A DNA stretch of 64,000 nt from Chrysemys picta bellii (Eukaryota; Chordata; Testudines; Emydidae): positions 103,538,434 through 103,602,433 of the forward strand of contig NC_088795.1 of NCBI RefSeq assembly GCF_011386835.1. Reading direction: 5' to 3'. The stretch's first letter is position 1. Each line of letters begins with the position of its first letter. Below the pieces are notes generated by a model. That model worked only from the letters and a program-made list of their open reading frames with translations. It was not told the DNA's origin and made no database searches. Below, piece by piece: positions 46,380 through 57,428 of the stretch. A program made the translations under genes and the position numbers.

Positions 46380-46650
46380 ATGGTATTTGGTCCTGTCAGG
46401 ATGGTATTTGGTCCTAATGTGAAGGCAGGGGACTGGACTTGACTCAATGGTTTGAGCATTGGCCTACTAACCCTAGGGTTGTGAGTTCAATCTTTGAGGG
46501 GCCCATTTAGGGAACTGGGGTAAAAATCTGTCTGGGGATTGGTCCTGCTTTGAGCAGGGGGGTGGAGTAGATAACTTCCTGAAGTTCCTTCCAGCCCTAG
46601 TATTCTATGACCTTTCAAGGTCTCTTCCAGTTCTATGAGATAGGTATATC
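46380..46650 (+). mobile_element. tRNA-SINE tail split by a second SINE
   Basis: The outer copy is represented by 'tttggtcctaatgtgaaggc' with 'aggggactggacttga' at left, and by 'tgacctttcaaggtctcttc' with 'cagttctatgagatagg' at right, the alternative tail of turtle tRNA-derived SINEs. Its start shows a 21-bp tandem duplication (atggtatttggtcct at 46380 and 46401). A second SINE (46443-46607) sits in the middle. Confidence 0.75.
46443..46607 (+). mobile_element. tRNA-derived SINE with CR1-like tail (inner copy)
   Basis: Begins inside the A-box region (ctcaatggtttgagcattgg), keeps the B-box-like gagttcaatc, then 'aaaatctgtctggggattgg' and a CR1-like tail ending 'ccttccagccctagtattct'. It is slightly 5' truncated. 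It breaks the outer SINE precisely between 'acttga' and 'tgaccttt'. Confidence 0.85.
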
Positions 46651-46683
46651 TCCATATAATGTAATTTTAAAGAGGTTTATTTG

Positions 46684-46867
46684 GGGAGGGAATAACTCAG
46701 TGGTTTAAGCATTGGCCTGCTAAACCCAGGGTTGTGAGTTCAATCCTTGAGGGGGGCATTTAGGGATCTGGGGCAAAAATCTGTCTGGGGATTAGTCCTG
46801 TTTTGACCAGGGGGTTGGACTAGGTGACCTCCTGAGGTCCCTTCCAACCCTGACATTCTATGAGTCT
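46684..46867 (+). mobile_element. Full-length tRNA-derived SINE with CR1-like tail
   Basis: A-box-like taactcagtgg (46693-46703) and B-box-like gagttcaatcc (46736-46746) are spaced as in tRNA genes and would form the internal Pol III promoter. The middle is 'gggcaaaaatctgtctgggg'. The tail, 'ggttggactaggtgacctcc' and on to 'cattctatga', matches the CR1 3' end, which lets CR1 machinery mobilise the SINE. This SINE type is known from cryptodiran turtles and is the strongest clue to the organism. Confidence 0.93.
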
Positions 46868-48081
46868 ATTTGGTTCTGTAGCACTCATAACATGCTAGCT
46901 GCTCCAAAAGTACAATACCAGGCACAGTCCCTGTCCTAAGAAACTCACATTCTAACTCAAGTGCCTCCAGGAAAAATCTGTAGTAATTACAAGAGTAACT
47001 GAGGGCAGAATTTATTCTTATCCTCAGTCAAGTCTTATTTAACATAGGGACTTACTCTACATCCTTATTCACATTGAGTATCTCTTCACTGGATTTGCAG
47101 AATTCTCCCCTCAACACATGCATAGTACTGTGGATAATGTATATTCATGTTAATGGCATTCGTGCACATTGATGAGGCAATAGTTTCTCCAACTGCTCTC
47201 TTCCTTGAGATAATCCTGAGAAAGTATAATCACAAATGATAATACTTATTATGAGCAGCACAGGTCTCGACAAAAATATGCTACACAGCTCTGTAAAATC
47301 AGTCAGGCTATAGCTATCACATATAACGATAAATACTAATATAAGTTAGTAGAACCCTACACTGTGTTCATTGTTATTACTGGCAGGCAAGTCACGCAAA
47401 ATGTGCTTTTATACAGCATTATATAAGTGTCCATTGTATGGTTAGATTTCATACTTCCTCAAGTATTAGAAAAGGAAAACAAAGGACTTCACATATTTTC
47501 AATGTCAAATCAACAACCCCTCTTAAACGCTACCACAAAATCCACTTTTATATACAGCAACACTCTGGAGTGGTTTAAGAGAAAGTAAACTGAAGGTATG
47601 TTTTCTCTGTTTTAAAATATGATCTTTAAACACTTCCAACAGGATACTGTTGGTGGGCAAAATAACTAGAACATGGACACATTTTTTGAGATGGGAAATG
47701 TTCCTGGTGTCAACTGAAAATAAATACTTTCACAGTAATTCAAAGTTTTACAAACCAGTTTTTGTAACTCACGATGTACACACCTGGTGACTCATGAACA
47801 TAGTGTGATGTTTCACATACTGTAAGATGCATAAGTACTCAAAGAACAGAAATGAATTATTGCATAACACTAAGAAAAAGAAAACACTAAATAAATCACT
47901 TGAAACCATCACATTTCCCCCCCTAGACTATATTAGAAACTTTGTTGAATCAGAAGCAGTTGTCCATATGTGACTGTCAATATAATGAAGAGAAAGGACA
48001 TTCTAACAGATTGTTTTCTAGAAGGACCTTCCTTTTGGTCTTTACATGGCCAACAAGATTATCAGCCTTTCCATTTCTCTA
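46868..48081. other. Intergenic DNA, nothing further recognised
   Basis: An old dispersed-repeat copy may lie at 46874-46980 ('caggcacagtccctgtccta'). The rest is AT-rich sequence without a supportable gene. Confidence 0.45.
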
Positions 48082-48155
48082 AGGGCCTGTTCCAAACCCC
48101 ATTGAAGTTGTGGAGAGTCCTTCCATTGATTCCAATAGGTGTTGGATCAGGCCCT
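48082..48155. repeat. Palindromic repeat 'agggcctg...caggccct'
   Basis: The outer bases agggcctgttccaa are matched in inverse by ttggatcaggccct, and the inner parts 'ccccattgaagtt' and 'ttccattgattccaa' also pair roughly. It is the clearest copy of the palindromic family scattered through the window. Confidence 0.65.
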
Positions 48156-49549
48156 AACTCTCTAAACAATAGAGTCAAACCATAAGAAGAAATATTGTCA
48201 ATGTCATTTCTGACTGTTCACTGTAGAGTCGTAGAGAATTGGGAATTTTATTATCTATTTTTATTCATTATAATAAGACCTGCTTCCTCACTGCCTCCAT
48301 CAATGCTAATGCTACTATGGTGCTATGAATGGGAACGTCAATGAGACAGGTCAGGACAAAAGCCTTTAAGATAAGGTGAGGCATCATGAGAAGGTCTGTG
48401 CGTAGCATCTGGTAACAGTCATATGCGTATATAGCACCTAGCTGAAAACAGAGACAGTAAATAAGAGAGCGAGAGAGAGACTGAGAGACAGAACTGAGAG
48501 CTCCATACAAGTCTGGTATATTTTATAAGCAAAGACAGGTCTAAAGGAAGCAAGGACTTTAAAGGCATTCATACTGGGGCTTGGGAGAGAAAGAAATATT
48601 CTAAATGTGGTATATAAAAGAAGAAAATTCAGTATTTCTACTTTCCAGCTTGTAAAACAAAATAAAGTGAATGGGAAGATTAAACCTCCCAAAGTGTTGC
48701 TGTTTCTTCATTTGAATAGGAGATATAAGATATAAGATTTTCAAAAGAACTAACAAAAAAGTAATAACTGAAGAGCTACTACTCTCTCCTATCAGTCTGC
48801 AAATAGGTGAGTAGGGCTTTTCTGCATGTTAATCTTACTTATCTTGTTGAAAATAATAATTAATAAATAGTAAAAAATAATAATACATAATGTTACTGTA
48901 AAAGTCTGCAGGTCTGAGATTTTTTAATGTAATCTTTTAGATGGATTAGGGGTAGAGAAGGTTGGGCTAGAGAAGGCAGTGAACACACACCCTTCCTTTT
49001 AGCCAGTTCACTAGTTCCTCTTTGTAGAAAGCAGAATCAAGCAGTTCAAAGCAAACAAGATATAGCATTTTACTGGCCTGTTTTCTTTATTGCTTTATGG
49101 GGTGTAATATAATAATATGATAGATAAGCCTCTAGTAAATATTATTCAAGTTCATTTCAAAATGTCAGATTTTCCTGTGACTCATGCTCCTCTGACCACT
49201 CTGTCAGCTCATAGAAAAAAAATAATTCTTAAAACATATTATGTAGTATTAGCTCCTTGGTTAAAACATTTTTTCCATGTATTTTGTATTTGTTAAAGTC
49301 TTGAACTATACCATCTTCTGCAAAAGATGCCTTTGTGTCATGTAAAAGTGCTCTATTCTGTCTCCGAGTAGAATAAATCAGAATTAGAATAAAGCAGATT
49401 ACAGAAAGCACAATTCTGAGATTACCTTCTTTTGAAATATTTAGAAATGCATGCCTGACTATCGAAAAAAATGGATGATTATGGAATATCATTAATGGTA
49501 TTGTATGATCTGCTTATATTAAGAACATGACTGTGGAACCCCTTAATAA
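48156..49549. other. Intergenic DNA, no gene seen
   Basis: Contains a GA-rich tract near 48466-48490 and an AAT-rich tract near 48850-48895. Only short ORFs. Confidence 0.5.
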
Positions 49550-50325
49550 GTAAGCTAATCCAAATGAAAGGATGTACAAAGTCGATCTGTGCAGACAATA
49601 TTGTGTTAATGGCTGATAGTGAGAAAGGTTTGGGCCAGATGATTGATGCCTAGAACAGGGAACTAACAAATTGTGGCCTCAAAATGAGTAAAGAAAAGAC
49701 TGAAGTCATGTGGGTGATGTGCACAGAATCAAGACAGATGAATATCAATACTGAGGACCAGCGCTTAAATCAGCCTTCTGTATATAAGTACCCTGGGGAC
49801 TTGTTAGCTGCAAATGTAGAAATCGACAGAGAACTGCAAGTAAGGCTGCTGAGTGCTGGGGTAAGTCTGGCGATAGATAAAGTGGATAGATTGATAAATA
49901 GATAAATGAATGCCTGGGCTAAAGGACCACTATATAAAGCCATGCAGAGACCAGCTTGTCTGTACAGATCAGAGACATGGGTGACCAAAGAGAAGCTCTT
50001 GAGAAGACTTGAAGCCATTGAAATTATATGCTTGAGGGCAGAAAAATGCATGACGTAGCTGGCTCACCTGTGGAATGATATCAACAGGAGTAAGACCAAG
50101 GTCTGTGAGCAGCTGCAAGAGAAGAGGCTGAGATGGCATGGGATGAAGGGAACCCTGTTTGGGAGGCATTTGAGACTAGAGTTCCCAAGCAGGGAATAAG
50201 AGGATAGCCAATAAATTGGTGGATAGATTGTATACAGGAGGATGGACTGGATATAAAACAAGTGTTGGACCGACATGCCTGGAAAAGACTGATCCAGCGA
50301 CCTCTAACCCCAACTAGCTAGGCAA
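49550..50325 (+). pseudogene. Non-LTR retrotransposon reverse transcriptase relic
   Basis: Conceptual frames give CADNIVLMADSEKGLGQMID (a decayed (F)ADD catalytic box), MSKEKTEVMWV, a 'YKYPGD' motif, then KAMQRPACLYRSETWVTKEK and LEAIEI followed by RLRWHG. The order ADD, KTEVM, YxG, RPxxLYxSETW, RLRWxGH is typical of the second half of the reverse transcriptase in RTE-like non-LTR elements, clearly different from the CR1 copies here. Several stops and the D to N change show it is dead. The exact clade was not determined. Confidence 0.75.
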
Positions 50326-50852
50326 AGGGGAAACAGAAGAACTGTGGAACACCTATTCACATTGGTGGGCACTTACTCATGCAGGTTGTTGTACTGATTT
50401 CAATATGGATACTTTCAGAGCAATTATTCACCAGTGTGATGGGCATTTCACCATCGTGCTCTCAGATACTGAGGGCTAGATCATGCTTGCTAGGCACACC
50501 CAATAGTCAGTGATAGTCAAGAGTCATATTGCTTCAGTGAGAGCAACAGGGAGAGGCATTCTAAATAGATAGGCAGATTTCAAGACAATCTTTCCTGTGG
50601 TTCAGAGGCAGTGCAAGATGCAGCCTGCTTTCCTATGTACACCACTCCTATTCTATGGGAAGGTTTGGTCAGGAGGGCACGGCCCCATTTCTTCCCTACC
50701 TGTTCTGGGGCACCACAAGATAGTAGGGACTGAGCAGGTTTTATACTCCTCTGAGCAAAGGGATGCAGTTCCCCCTGATTCTTACACGGGCCATGGAAAG
50801 AGAGGAGACAGAAGGGTCTTTATGACTCTCTCCTCACCCTGCTTCCCACACA

Positions 50853-51152
50853 TAGGCCTGGTCCACACTAACCCCCCCACTTCAGACTAAGGTATGCAAA
50901 TTCAGCTACGTTATTAACGTAGCTGAATTCGAAGTACCTTAGTCCGAACTTACCGCGGGTCCAGACGCGGCAGGCAGGCTCCCCCGTCGATGCCGTGTAC
51001 TCCTCTCGCTGAGCTGGAGTACCGGCGTCGACGGCAAGCACTTCCGGGATCGATCCGGGATCGATTTATCGCGTCTAGACAAGATGTGATAAATCGATCC
51101 CAGAAGATCGATTGCTTACATCCGGACCAGGAAGTAAGTATAGACGTACCTA
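50853..51152. mobile_element. Harbinger-like MITE rich in nested palindromes
   Basis: Ends taggcctggtccacacta and (inverted) taggtacgtctatactta are imperfect inverted termini. Inside are three strong inverted repeats. Arms aattcagctacgtta/taacgtagctgaatt (50899-50913, 50915-50929) sit in a larger hairpin covering 50881-50949. gtcgatgccg and cggcgtcgac pair near 50986-51032. gggatcgatttatc and gataaatcgatccc are exact (51057-51070, 51088-51101). It is rich in CpG for this window. Non-coding. Confidence 0.75.
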
Positions 51153-51194
51153 TAGTCACTTCACATTTACATAGAGGCCAGGAGAAATCTGCCC

Positions 51195-51284
51195 CTTGGG
51201 GGCGGCAGATCCCTCACTCCCTCTAGGAGCGAAGGACCTGCCGCTGAACTGCTTGGGGCGGCAGAAATGCTGGAGCCAGCCCTG
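51195..51284. mobile_element. Fragment of a GC-rich hAT MITE
   Basis: The right end 'ctggagccagccctgg' is the inverted form of the CAGGGCTGGCTCCAG terminus of a hAT family, and 'gcttggggcggcag' is part of its interior. The left terminus is missing, so it is truncated. Confidence 0.55.
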
Positions 51285-51602
51285 GATTAAGGCCCCATGT
51301 CTCCCAGTGATTATCAGTTGTCAAGACAAGTAATAGCCTAGGATATCATTTCTAAGTACTAGCCCTGCAAACTCAACCTGAGATCTCAGGGTCAATCTGG
51401 GCTCTTTCTTAATTATATATCATCTCTAATAAATGTTCTGTTAACCAAATTATACCCTCAGTGGTACCTCTGCAGTCCTACTGTCTTCACTGAGTTTGCA
51501 CAGGTATAATTCATGGAAAATTATCAAATAATACAACTGACAAACAAGAAGGACTAGAATTCAGCTCACTCCCTTTTAGCAGTGCTGATAAGATCTAAAA
51601 GG

Positions 51603-51769
51603 CAGGGCCGCCCAGAGGATTCAGGGGGCCTGGGGCAAAGCAATTTCGGGGGCCCCTTCCATAAAAAAAGTTGCAATACCATAGAATACTATATTCTCAT
51701 GGGGGCCCCTGCAAGGCCGGGGGCCTGGGGCAAATTGCCCCACTTGTCCGCCCACCCCGGGCAGCTCTG
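51603..51769. mobile_element. hAT MITE, 167 bp, perfect 8-bp TSD
   Basis: Termini cagggccgcccagagg and (inverted) cagagctgcccggggt are imperfect inverted repeats. The flanks ctaaaagg (51595-51602 and 51770-51777) are identical, as expected of hAT insertion. G/C-rich ends ('gggggcctggggcaaa' occurs near both ends) enclose a short AT-rich middle. Non-coding. Confidence 0.9.
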
Positions 51770-51777
51770 CTAAAAGG

Positions 51778-54139
51778 AGTGACAACTCACCATCACTGAT
51801 ATCTGAAGAGATAACTCTGAATACCTACAAAAAGCACATCTGTGGAGTAAGAAGGTTTCATTGTTATAGTCATTGTTCAGAGTAGAACTGCATTGTAAGA
51901 TTGACAAATTGCTTCCATTACATAACACCATGTGTAAGTTTTTGCTGAATGCCAGGTGCCATAACTCATTACTAGACTGGAAGAGAATGTCCAGTTTTTA
52001 CCTCAAAATTATTTTATTTTTTTTAAGGAACTTTTTCCTTTTCTGATAGTCTTGGTTTTGAAGACTCATTATAGCCTGGAATTCACAGGCATTATGATTG
52101 CAAAATGTCCATTTAATATCACTGAACATTTATGATTAATAGAACTATCGGTAGTTACAATATGCACTGGCAGGACCAGATTATGATTTCACTAACACCT
52201 GAGTAAATCCACTGACTTCAACAGAGTTACTCCAGAGTTTCACTCGTATAAATAAGACCCACAACATATTATACATGTTTGTTTGTTTTGTGGGAATGCT
52301 TATATCATCCAGCTTCTCTGTTTTGACAGGCATATTCCAACATTTCAAATCCTTTACCTTTGGGGACTGCAGTTTTGCTTAATTTAATTTTCCAATTAAA
52401 AAAATTCAATCAAATTCTTAGTACCCATGAGAGCACATTTGTTAACCATAACAGTGCATATATTTATTGTCCCCCAGGAGCAGGAAGGGTTGAGAAATCT
52501 TCATTAACATTCACAATGTCCAATAGCTTTGCAGAGTCACCTCTCATACAAAAAACCTGAGGAGGGTCAACTAGAGAGGTGAACCAGAGAAAATTAGTTA
52601 TTTTAAATAAAGGAGGAGAAAGACACTTCTTCTTCTTCTTGCCTTGTAAATCACAGAGTTACAAAATGCCTCCCCTAGCTGTGAACAAATGGGCTGTCAG
52701 ACTACTTTAGGAAACAAAAATAAAGTACAAAAAGAGTTATTGACAGTCTCCACAGAAATGCTGCTTATGCAGGGCTGGAGCAAAAGTGCAACACTAAGAG
52801 AGTGGTGACAAGGACAATAAAAGACGAAGCACAGGGAAGTCCTATAATATAAATGTCCTCCTTACTCATTTGCTGAGGTCTACATGCTCATGAGCCTGCT
52901 ATTCCTTTATGTGTAGTTTTTTTAATAGAGTCCAATGCTCATGAAAGGTGATTGACATCCCTAAGAGAGAGAAATCCTGACTTTATTTTTTCTTGGAAAA
53001 GGTACAGCCTGGAAAGTGCCAGCATAAGCTTCTTCACCTTGCCCTCACCCATGAGCCGGTTAAGAACTACCTCCAGTATGCTCAAATTTCATATCCATTC
53101 AGTGTCTAGTCCTTTGCTGAGAATGAAATTCAGGCATTACAAATAGTTCCAAATTTAGGGGTGGTTTTTGAAACATAGACTCCACAGGAGGTTTGAAATA
53201 CCCAGTCTGACAGAATACTGGTCCTGTTATATGCATGAGAACCACTGAATCCATAAGAACTTGGAGAATGATCTTCCAAGAGGGTGGTTTTAGTGCACCA
53301 ATTTTTTTATATGTAAGCTTTCATGCAAAAAATTTAAATGTATCTGCAGAACAATGTTAGCATATCAATGAAAGCAAAATAAAAAAAATCCACCTGTTTT
53401 CCCAAATTAATGTTTGTGATTTTTCAAAAAAAATGCAACCAAACAAAGGAAATCAGGAGAATATTGTCATAAGAAAAATCCGGAGCTATGTACTCCACAT
53501 AAACAATGTCATAAGACCCAGTCCTCCACTTCATTACATCTGTATTATACCAATATTACTGAACTGATTTCAGCGGACTTCCAATAGCATAGCAGAACCG
53601 GAAACAATCCCTTAATTTCCATTTATTCCTGCTAATATGCTTAATCATTTAGGGATTTACTTGAAGCCCACTGGAGAAAATAAAAAGCCCCCCCCTTTCA
53701 ATTAGCTTAAGAACATAACCTTAAACCGTAGGTTCTCAAGCTGGGGTTCATGAACAGGCCTAGCAGGATTGCGACAACCCTGCCTTTCTTTATGGCTACA
53801 TGGGAGGGAGATCTGAACAGTGACAAAAAGGGGAAGCTTCTCTGTATATGTACAGCATTATAATAACTGATGACTGGAGGGTCTCCTATTAGCAGTTTAA
53901 ATTCAGTGTTTACTGAAAACCACTGTGAATAAAAAGTCTGAAAAAATATAGAAAATGGAGAACATTCCCTTAGCTCTCTTAGTCGTAACAAAAAGTGTTT
54001 AATTCTTCTCCTCCCTCCCCTTTGTTCTTGGCTTTTGTACTTAAGATCCTTCTTATTATTCAGTTTCTGAGCACCACAATAGCAGGTTGGCATGGAAATG
54101 TCTATTTGTATCTTCACCAAATGTTTGCAGGGAAAGTAA
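51778..54139. other. Intergenic DNA, no gene seen
   Basis: At 52170-52260 there is a copy of the palindromic family (gatttcactaacacctgagt ... gttactccagag). At about 53722 'aggttctcaagctggggttc' resembles a hAT terminus, but no partner end was found. Confidence 0.45.
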
Positions 54140-54337
54140 GAGTATGTCTACACTGCAGCTGTGAATGTGCTTCCCAGGGTGGATAGGCAGACCTGGCCTA
54201 ACTCCGCTCGAGCTAGCGTGCTAACAATAACAGTGCAGCCAGAAGTAGCCCAGGTGGCAGCTCAAACTATCTGCCTGAGTACAAACTTTCCTAGACACCT
54301 TAGGTACTCAGATGGCAAGCCTGCGCCACCCCCTCAA
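54140..54337. mobile_element. Harbinger-like MITE, right end missing
   Basis: Begins agagtatgtctacactgcag, the Harbinger-type tip seen at 56.6 kb, and contains the palindromic 'ctcgagctagcgtgctaa'. Then 'ccttaggtactcagatggca' follows. The right terminal repeat is not seen. Confidence 0.55.
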
Positions 54338-55234
54338 GTGTTGCCTCTCTGTAAAATCTTAGGAGAACTGTCCTTTTCAGTTTAAAACATGGAGAAACAA
54401 TCACACCTCTCTCAAAAACCTGTACTTGCAAAATTCGGAAGGGAAACAATATGTCATCTGCCATAGAAATGCTTCCTCTGTGTGCTGTAGCTGAGGAGAA
54501 AGGGCCAGAAAAAGAGGGAGAGTCAGTATTATTTTGCTGAACTCTGAGGATGCTAGTGACCCTCCTTATTCTCTCTCATTTTCAGGTTGTTGTACTTTAC
54601 CTATACCATGGTATTTAAGTGTTTCCTATTGCCACTCTGACTTCTGCCATCCAAAAACTGAACCAGTGGGGATCATGCCATTGGTCCACCCATCTGTTTT
54701 GAAGGTAATTGGACACAGCTAATCAAGAAGTACCATGAAAAGCTGCCTTAGCATTTTGTCAGATATTGAGATAATTTTCTGCACTGTGTCCAGTTTCAAT
54801 AATAAAACAAATAATAATAATACAAAAATTGATGTGAATTAAAAACCATGGGTTTGCCAAGAATGTGTAAATTTGGAGATGGGCAAACTATGAATGATTT
54901 TTATTTCATATTGACTATTTTGCATAAGTCCAGTATCCTCCCTCTCCTCTCTGCAATTAGTGTGTGTGTGGGGGGAACCCTTCCTCATTATTATTCTTCC
55001 AGTGCTACCGCACTTACAACCTAGACGCATATATGTAACACCTCTCATTAACACTTGCCTGTTAAGGGAAAGCAACCTGTAGTTGGTAGGTAAAAGGTGT
55101 TGTTTAAAATTGTTTCTTGATGTTGTTAGCGTTACAGAGAGCAGTCTCTCAAGAACACTGCAAACATATTCAGAAACTTACTTGTGGCTGGGCACCACAG
55201 CTGTGGAATCATATTTGGCATTCATTACTGTTAA
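54338..55234. other. Intergenic DNA, nothing recognised
   Basis: AT-rich, with a short AAT run near 54808-54822 and a (GT)n plus G run near 54959-54974. Confidence 0.5.
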
Positions 55235-55385
55235 TATTTATCATTTCTACTACAGTTGTTCCTACAGATCCCCACTGATATCGGGAGACCCACTGTTAGG
55301 AATTCATGCTGTACATAGACATAGTAAGAGATAGTCCCTGGCTCTAAAACCTTACATTCTAAAGACATGAGACAGTTAGTTACAT
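55235..55385 (+). repeat. Old dispersed repeat copy
   Basis: 'catagtaagagatagtccct' then 'ggctctaaaaccttacattc' matches the order of motifs in the copies at 30.9 and 42.0 kb. Confidence 0.45.
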
Positions 55386-55824
55386 TCTGCCACATTTGTC
55401 GGACTGAACTCCATGAATCAGACTCAGACTAACATTTCTGAAATGTAATTTGTGTGAACAAAGTTATGAAAAAAAGGCGGTTTGGCGGTTGTGAATCAGC
55501 TCCTCCTTTCTTCATACAAGACCATTTTCAGACCTATTTTATACCTTCTCCTATCTCCCCTAATTGCAGTAGCAGCAGATTTTCTTGTTTCTTCTCAGTA
55601 ACATGCAGTTGATACCCACTCTTTCTGTAGTGATCAAGGGCTGTCTTTGGGTGAGAATAAACTACAGAATAGTAGGGGTTTTTTTTACTCATAATTTAGT
55701 AGTTTTTGTATTGTTACAAGGAATAAAAAAATATTTTCCTACATGACAATCTTACAGAAATAGAGTATCACACAAGCACCAGAGGACCTAGCTCATCTCA
55801 TGAAGCTTAACAAAAAACATCAAC

Positions 55825-56024
55825 AAAAAGGAGTTCTTGTGGCACCTTAGAGACTAACAAATTTATTTGGGCATAAGCTTTTGTGGGCTAAAACCCACTT
55901 CATCAGATGCATGAAGTGGGTTTTAGCCCACCAAAGCTTATGCCCAAATAAATTTCTTAGTCTGTATCAGCAAAAACAACAAGGAGTCCTTGTGGCACCT
56001 TAAAGACTAACACGGCTACCACTT
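55825..56024. mobile_element. Penelope-derived ~200-bp hairpin element, mosaic ends
   Basis: Flanked by a 13-bp duplication, aaaaaacatcaac (55812-55824) and aaaaaacttcaac (56025-56037), one mismatch. Arms 55851-55903 and 55911-55963 are reverse complements with two mismatches in 53, around the loop cagatgc (55904-55910), the same loop as in the copy at 25.5 kb. After the right arm the sequence runs from 'cttagtct' into 'gtatcagcaaaaacaacaag', the outer part of the repeat in the opposite orientation. It then ends with 'gactaacacggctacc', inverted again. Both switches occur at the shared octamer gttagtct/agactaac. Confidence 0.85.
55871..55910 (-). ncRNA. Candidate hammerhead ribozyme, one core change
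   Basis: Minus strand: GCAU, CUGAUGA (exact consensus), A, GUGGGUUUUAGCCCAC (stem II), then AAA in place of the expected GAA, AGCU, U, AUGC. The G12 to A change should block cleavage in this copy. Layout otherwise equals the copies at 25.6 and 63.4 kb. Confidence 0.5.
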
Positions 56025-56037
56025 AAAAAACTTCAAC

Positions 56038-56577
56038 ATTCTCTCACAAGGCTCATAAAAGCGTAATGTTATAACGACAGCACATCATACAGAAATCTCC
56101 CAAGGGCTCTCTTTAAGAGCTTAAAACTTTGCTTTGGACTTTAATTCGGTTATTGGGAGAGGCACATTTACCACCACAACCCCACAACCCAAACACATAC
56201 ACATCTCAAATGACTATGATTCATTCATTGACAGTTCAGTGAACAGCACCAAATTAAGTACTAGACAGTCATCAAACATAATCTGAGACAGTTTACACCA
56301 TGATTCTATAAATGCTCCTGAACTGATGGTATATACATAGAATATATAAAACCAGACTTTACAGTCATACATTTATAATGCTCAGGGTAAACATACTCCA
56401 TGGACAACAGGGCACAGACTGGGACAGGCATGCTGTCCAGAGAGATGTTCCCTGTCAATAGCTTACTGTTTTTTTTGTTATAATGATATAGATGGCTCTT
56501 AATATTTCCTTGCTTACATTTGGGGTTTGCAAAGATACAACAATGCTTGTTGATGGCTACTGATAGTGCTGACATTC
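56038..56577. other. Intergenic DNA, no gene seen
   Basis: AT-rich sequence between two elements. An 89-codon minus-strand ORF here has no recognisable domain. Confidence 0.5.
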
Positions 56578-57207
56578 AGGGTATGTCTACACTACGAAAT
56601 TAGGTCAAATTTATAGAAGTTGATTTGTTAGAAATCGATTTTATACAGTCAATTTCGTGTGTCCCCACTAAAGCCCAATAAGACCATTAACTCAGCGGAG
56701 TGCGTCCACAGTACCGAGGCTAACGTCGACTTCTGGAACATTGCACTGTGGTAGCTATCCCCACAGTTCCCACAGTCTCCGTTGCCCATTGGAATTCTGG
56801 GTTGAGATCCCAATGCCTGATGGATCAAAAATATTGTTGCGGGTGGTTCTGGGTACATGCCATCAGGCCTTCTCTCCCTCCGTGAAAGCAACGGCAGACA
56901 ATCATTTTGAGCCTTATTTCCTGCGTGCAGACACCATACCATGGCAAGCATGGAGCCTGCTCAGCTCACTGTCACCATACATTTCCTGGGTGCTTGCAGA
57001 CATGGCACTGCATTGCTACACAGCAGCAGCTCATTGCCTTTTGGCAGCAGATCGTATTACGACTGGTAGCCATCGTTGTCATCTCCTGGGTGCTCTTTTA
57101 GCCGACCTCAGTGAGGTCGGTCGGGGGCGCCTGGACATAAATGGGAGTAACTCCAGGTCATTCTCTTTTTAAGTTTTGTCTCATGGAGTTTCAGTCCTGC
57201 CTGTAGT

Positions 57208-57340
57208 CATGCTGCACCGTCTTCTCGTGAGCAGCCAGGAGACGAGGATGGCTAGCATTCGTACTGCACCATCTTCTGATGAGCAGCCAAGAAACGACAA
57301 TGGCTAGCAGTCATACTGCACCGTCTGCTGCCAGCCTAAG
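57208..57340 (+). repeat. 52-bp tandem repeat within the Harbinger element
   Basis: Two full 52-bp units (57208-57259, 57260-57311) and a partial third share 'ctgcacc.tcttct', 'gagcagcca' and 'atggctagca'. They lie between the left end and the transposase gene. Confidence 0.85.
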
Positions 57341-57428
57341 ATGTATAAGAGAGATGGAGTTGATCAAAACAAGAAAGAGACCAGATTTGTTTTGTATTCA
57401 TTTGCTCCCCCCTCCTTTCCTCTGTGAA

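Noticed and set aside
46684..46757. A genuine tRNA gene
   Set aside because: The A- and B-box-like parts belong to a SINE with a CR1-like tail; the cloverleaf is not complete.
56741..57172. 143-codon frame at the left of the Harbinger element
   Set aside because: Lies in the subterminal region before the transposase start and has no similarity to either Harbinger protein.
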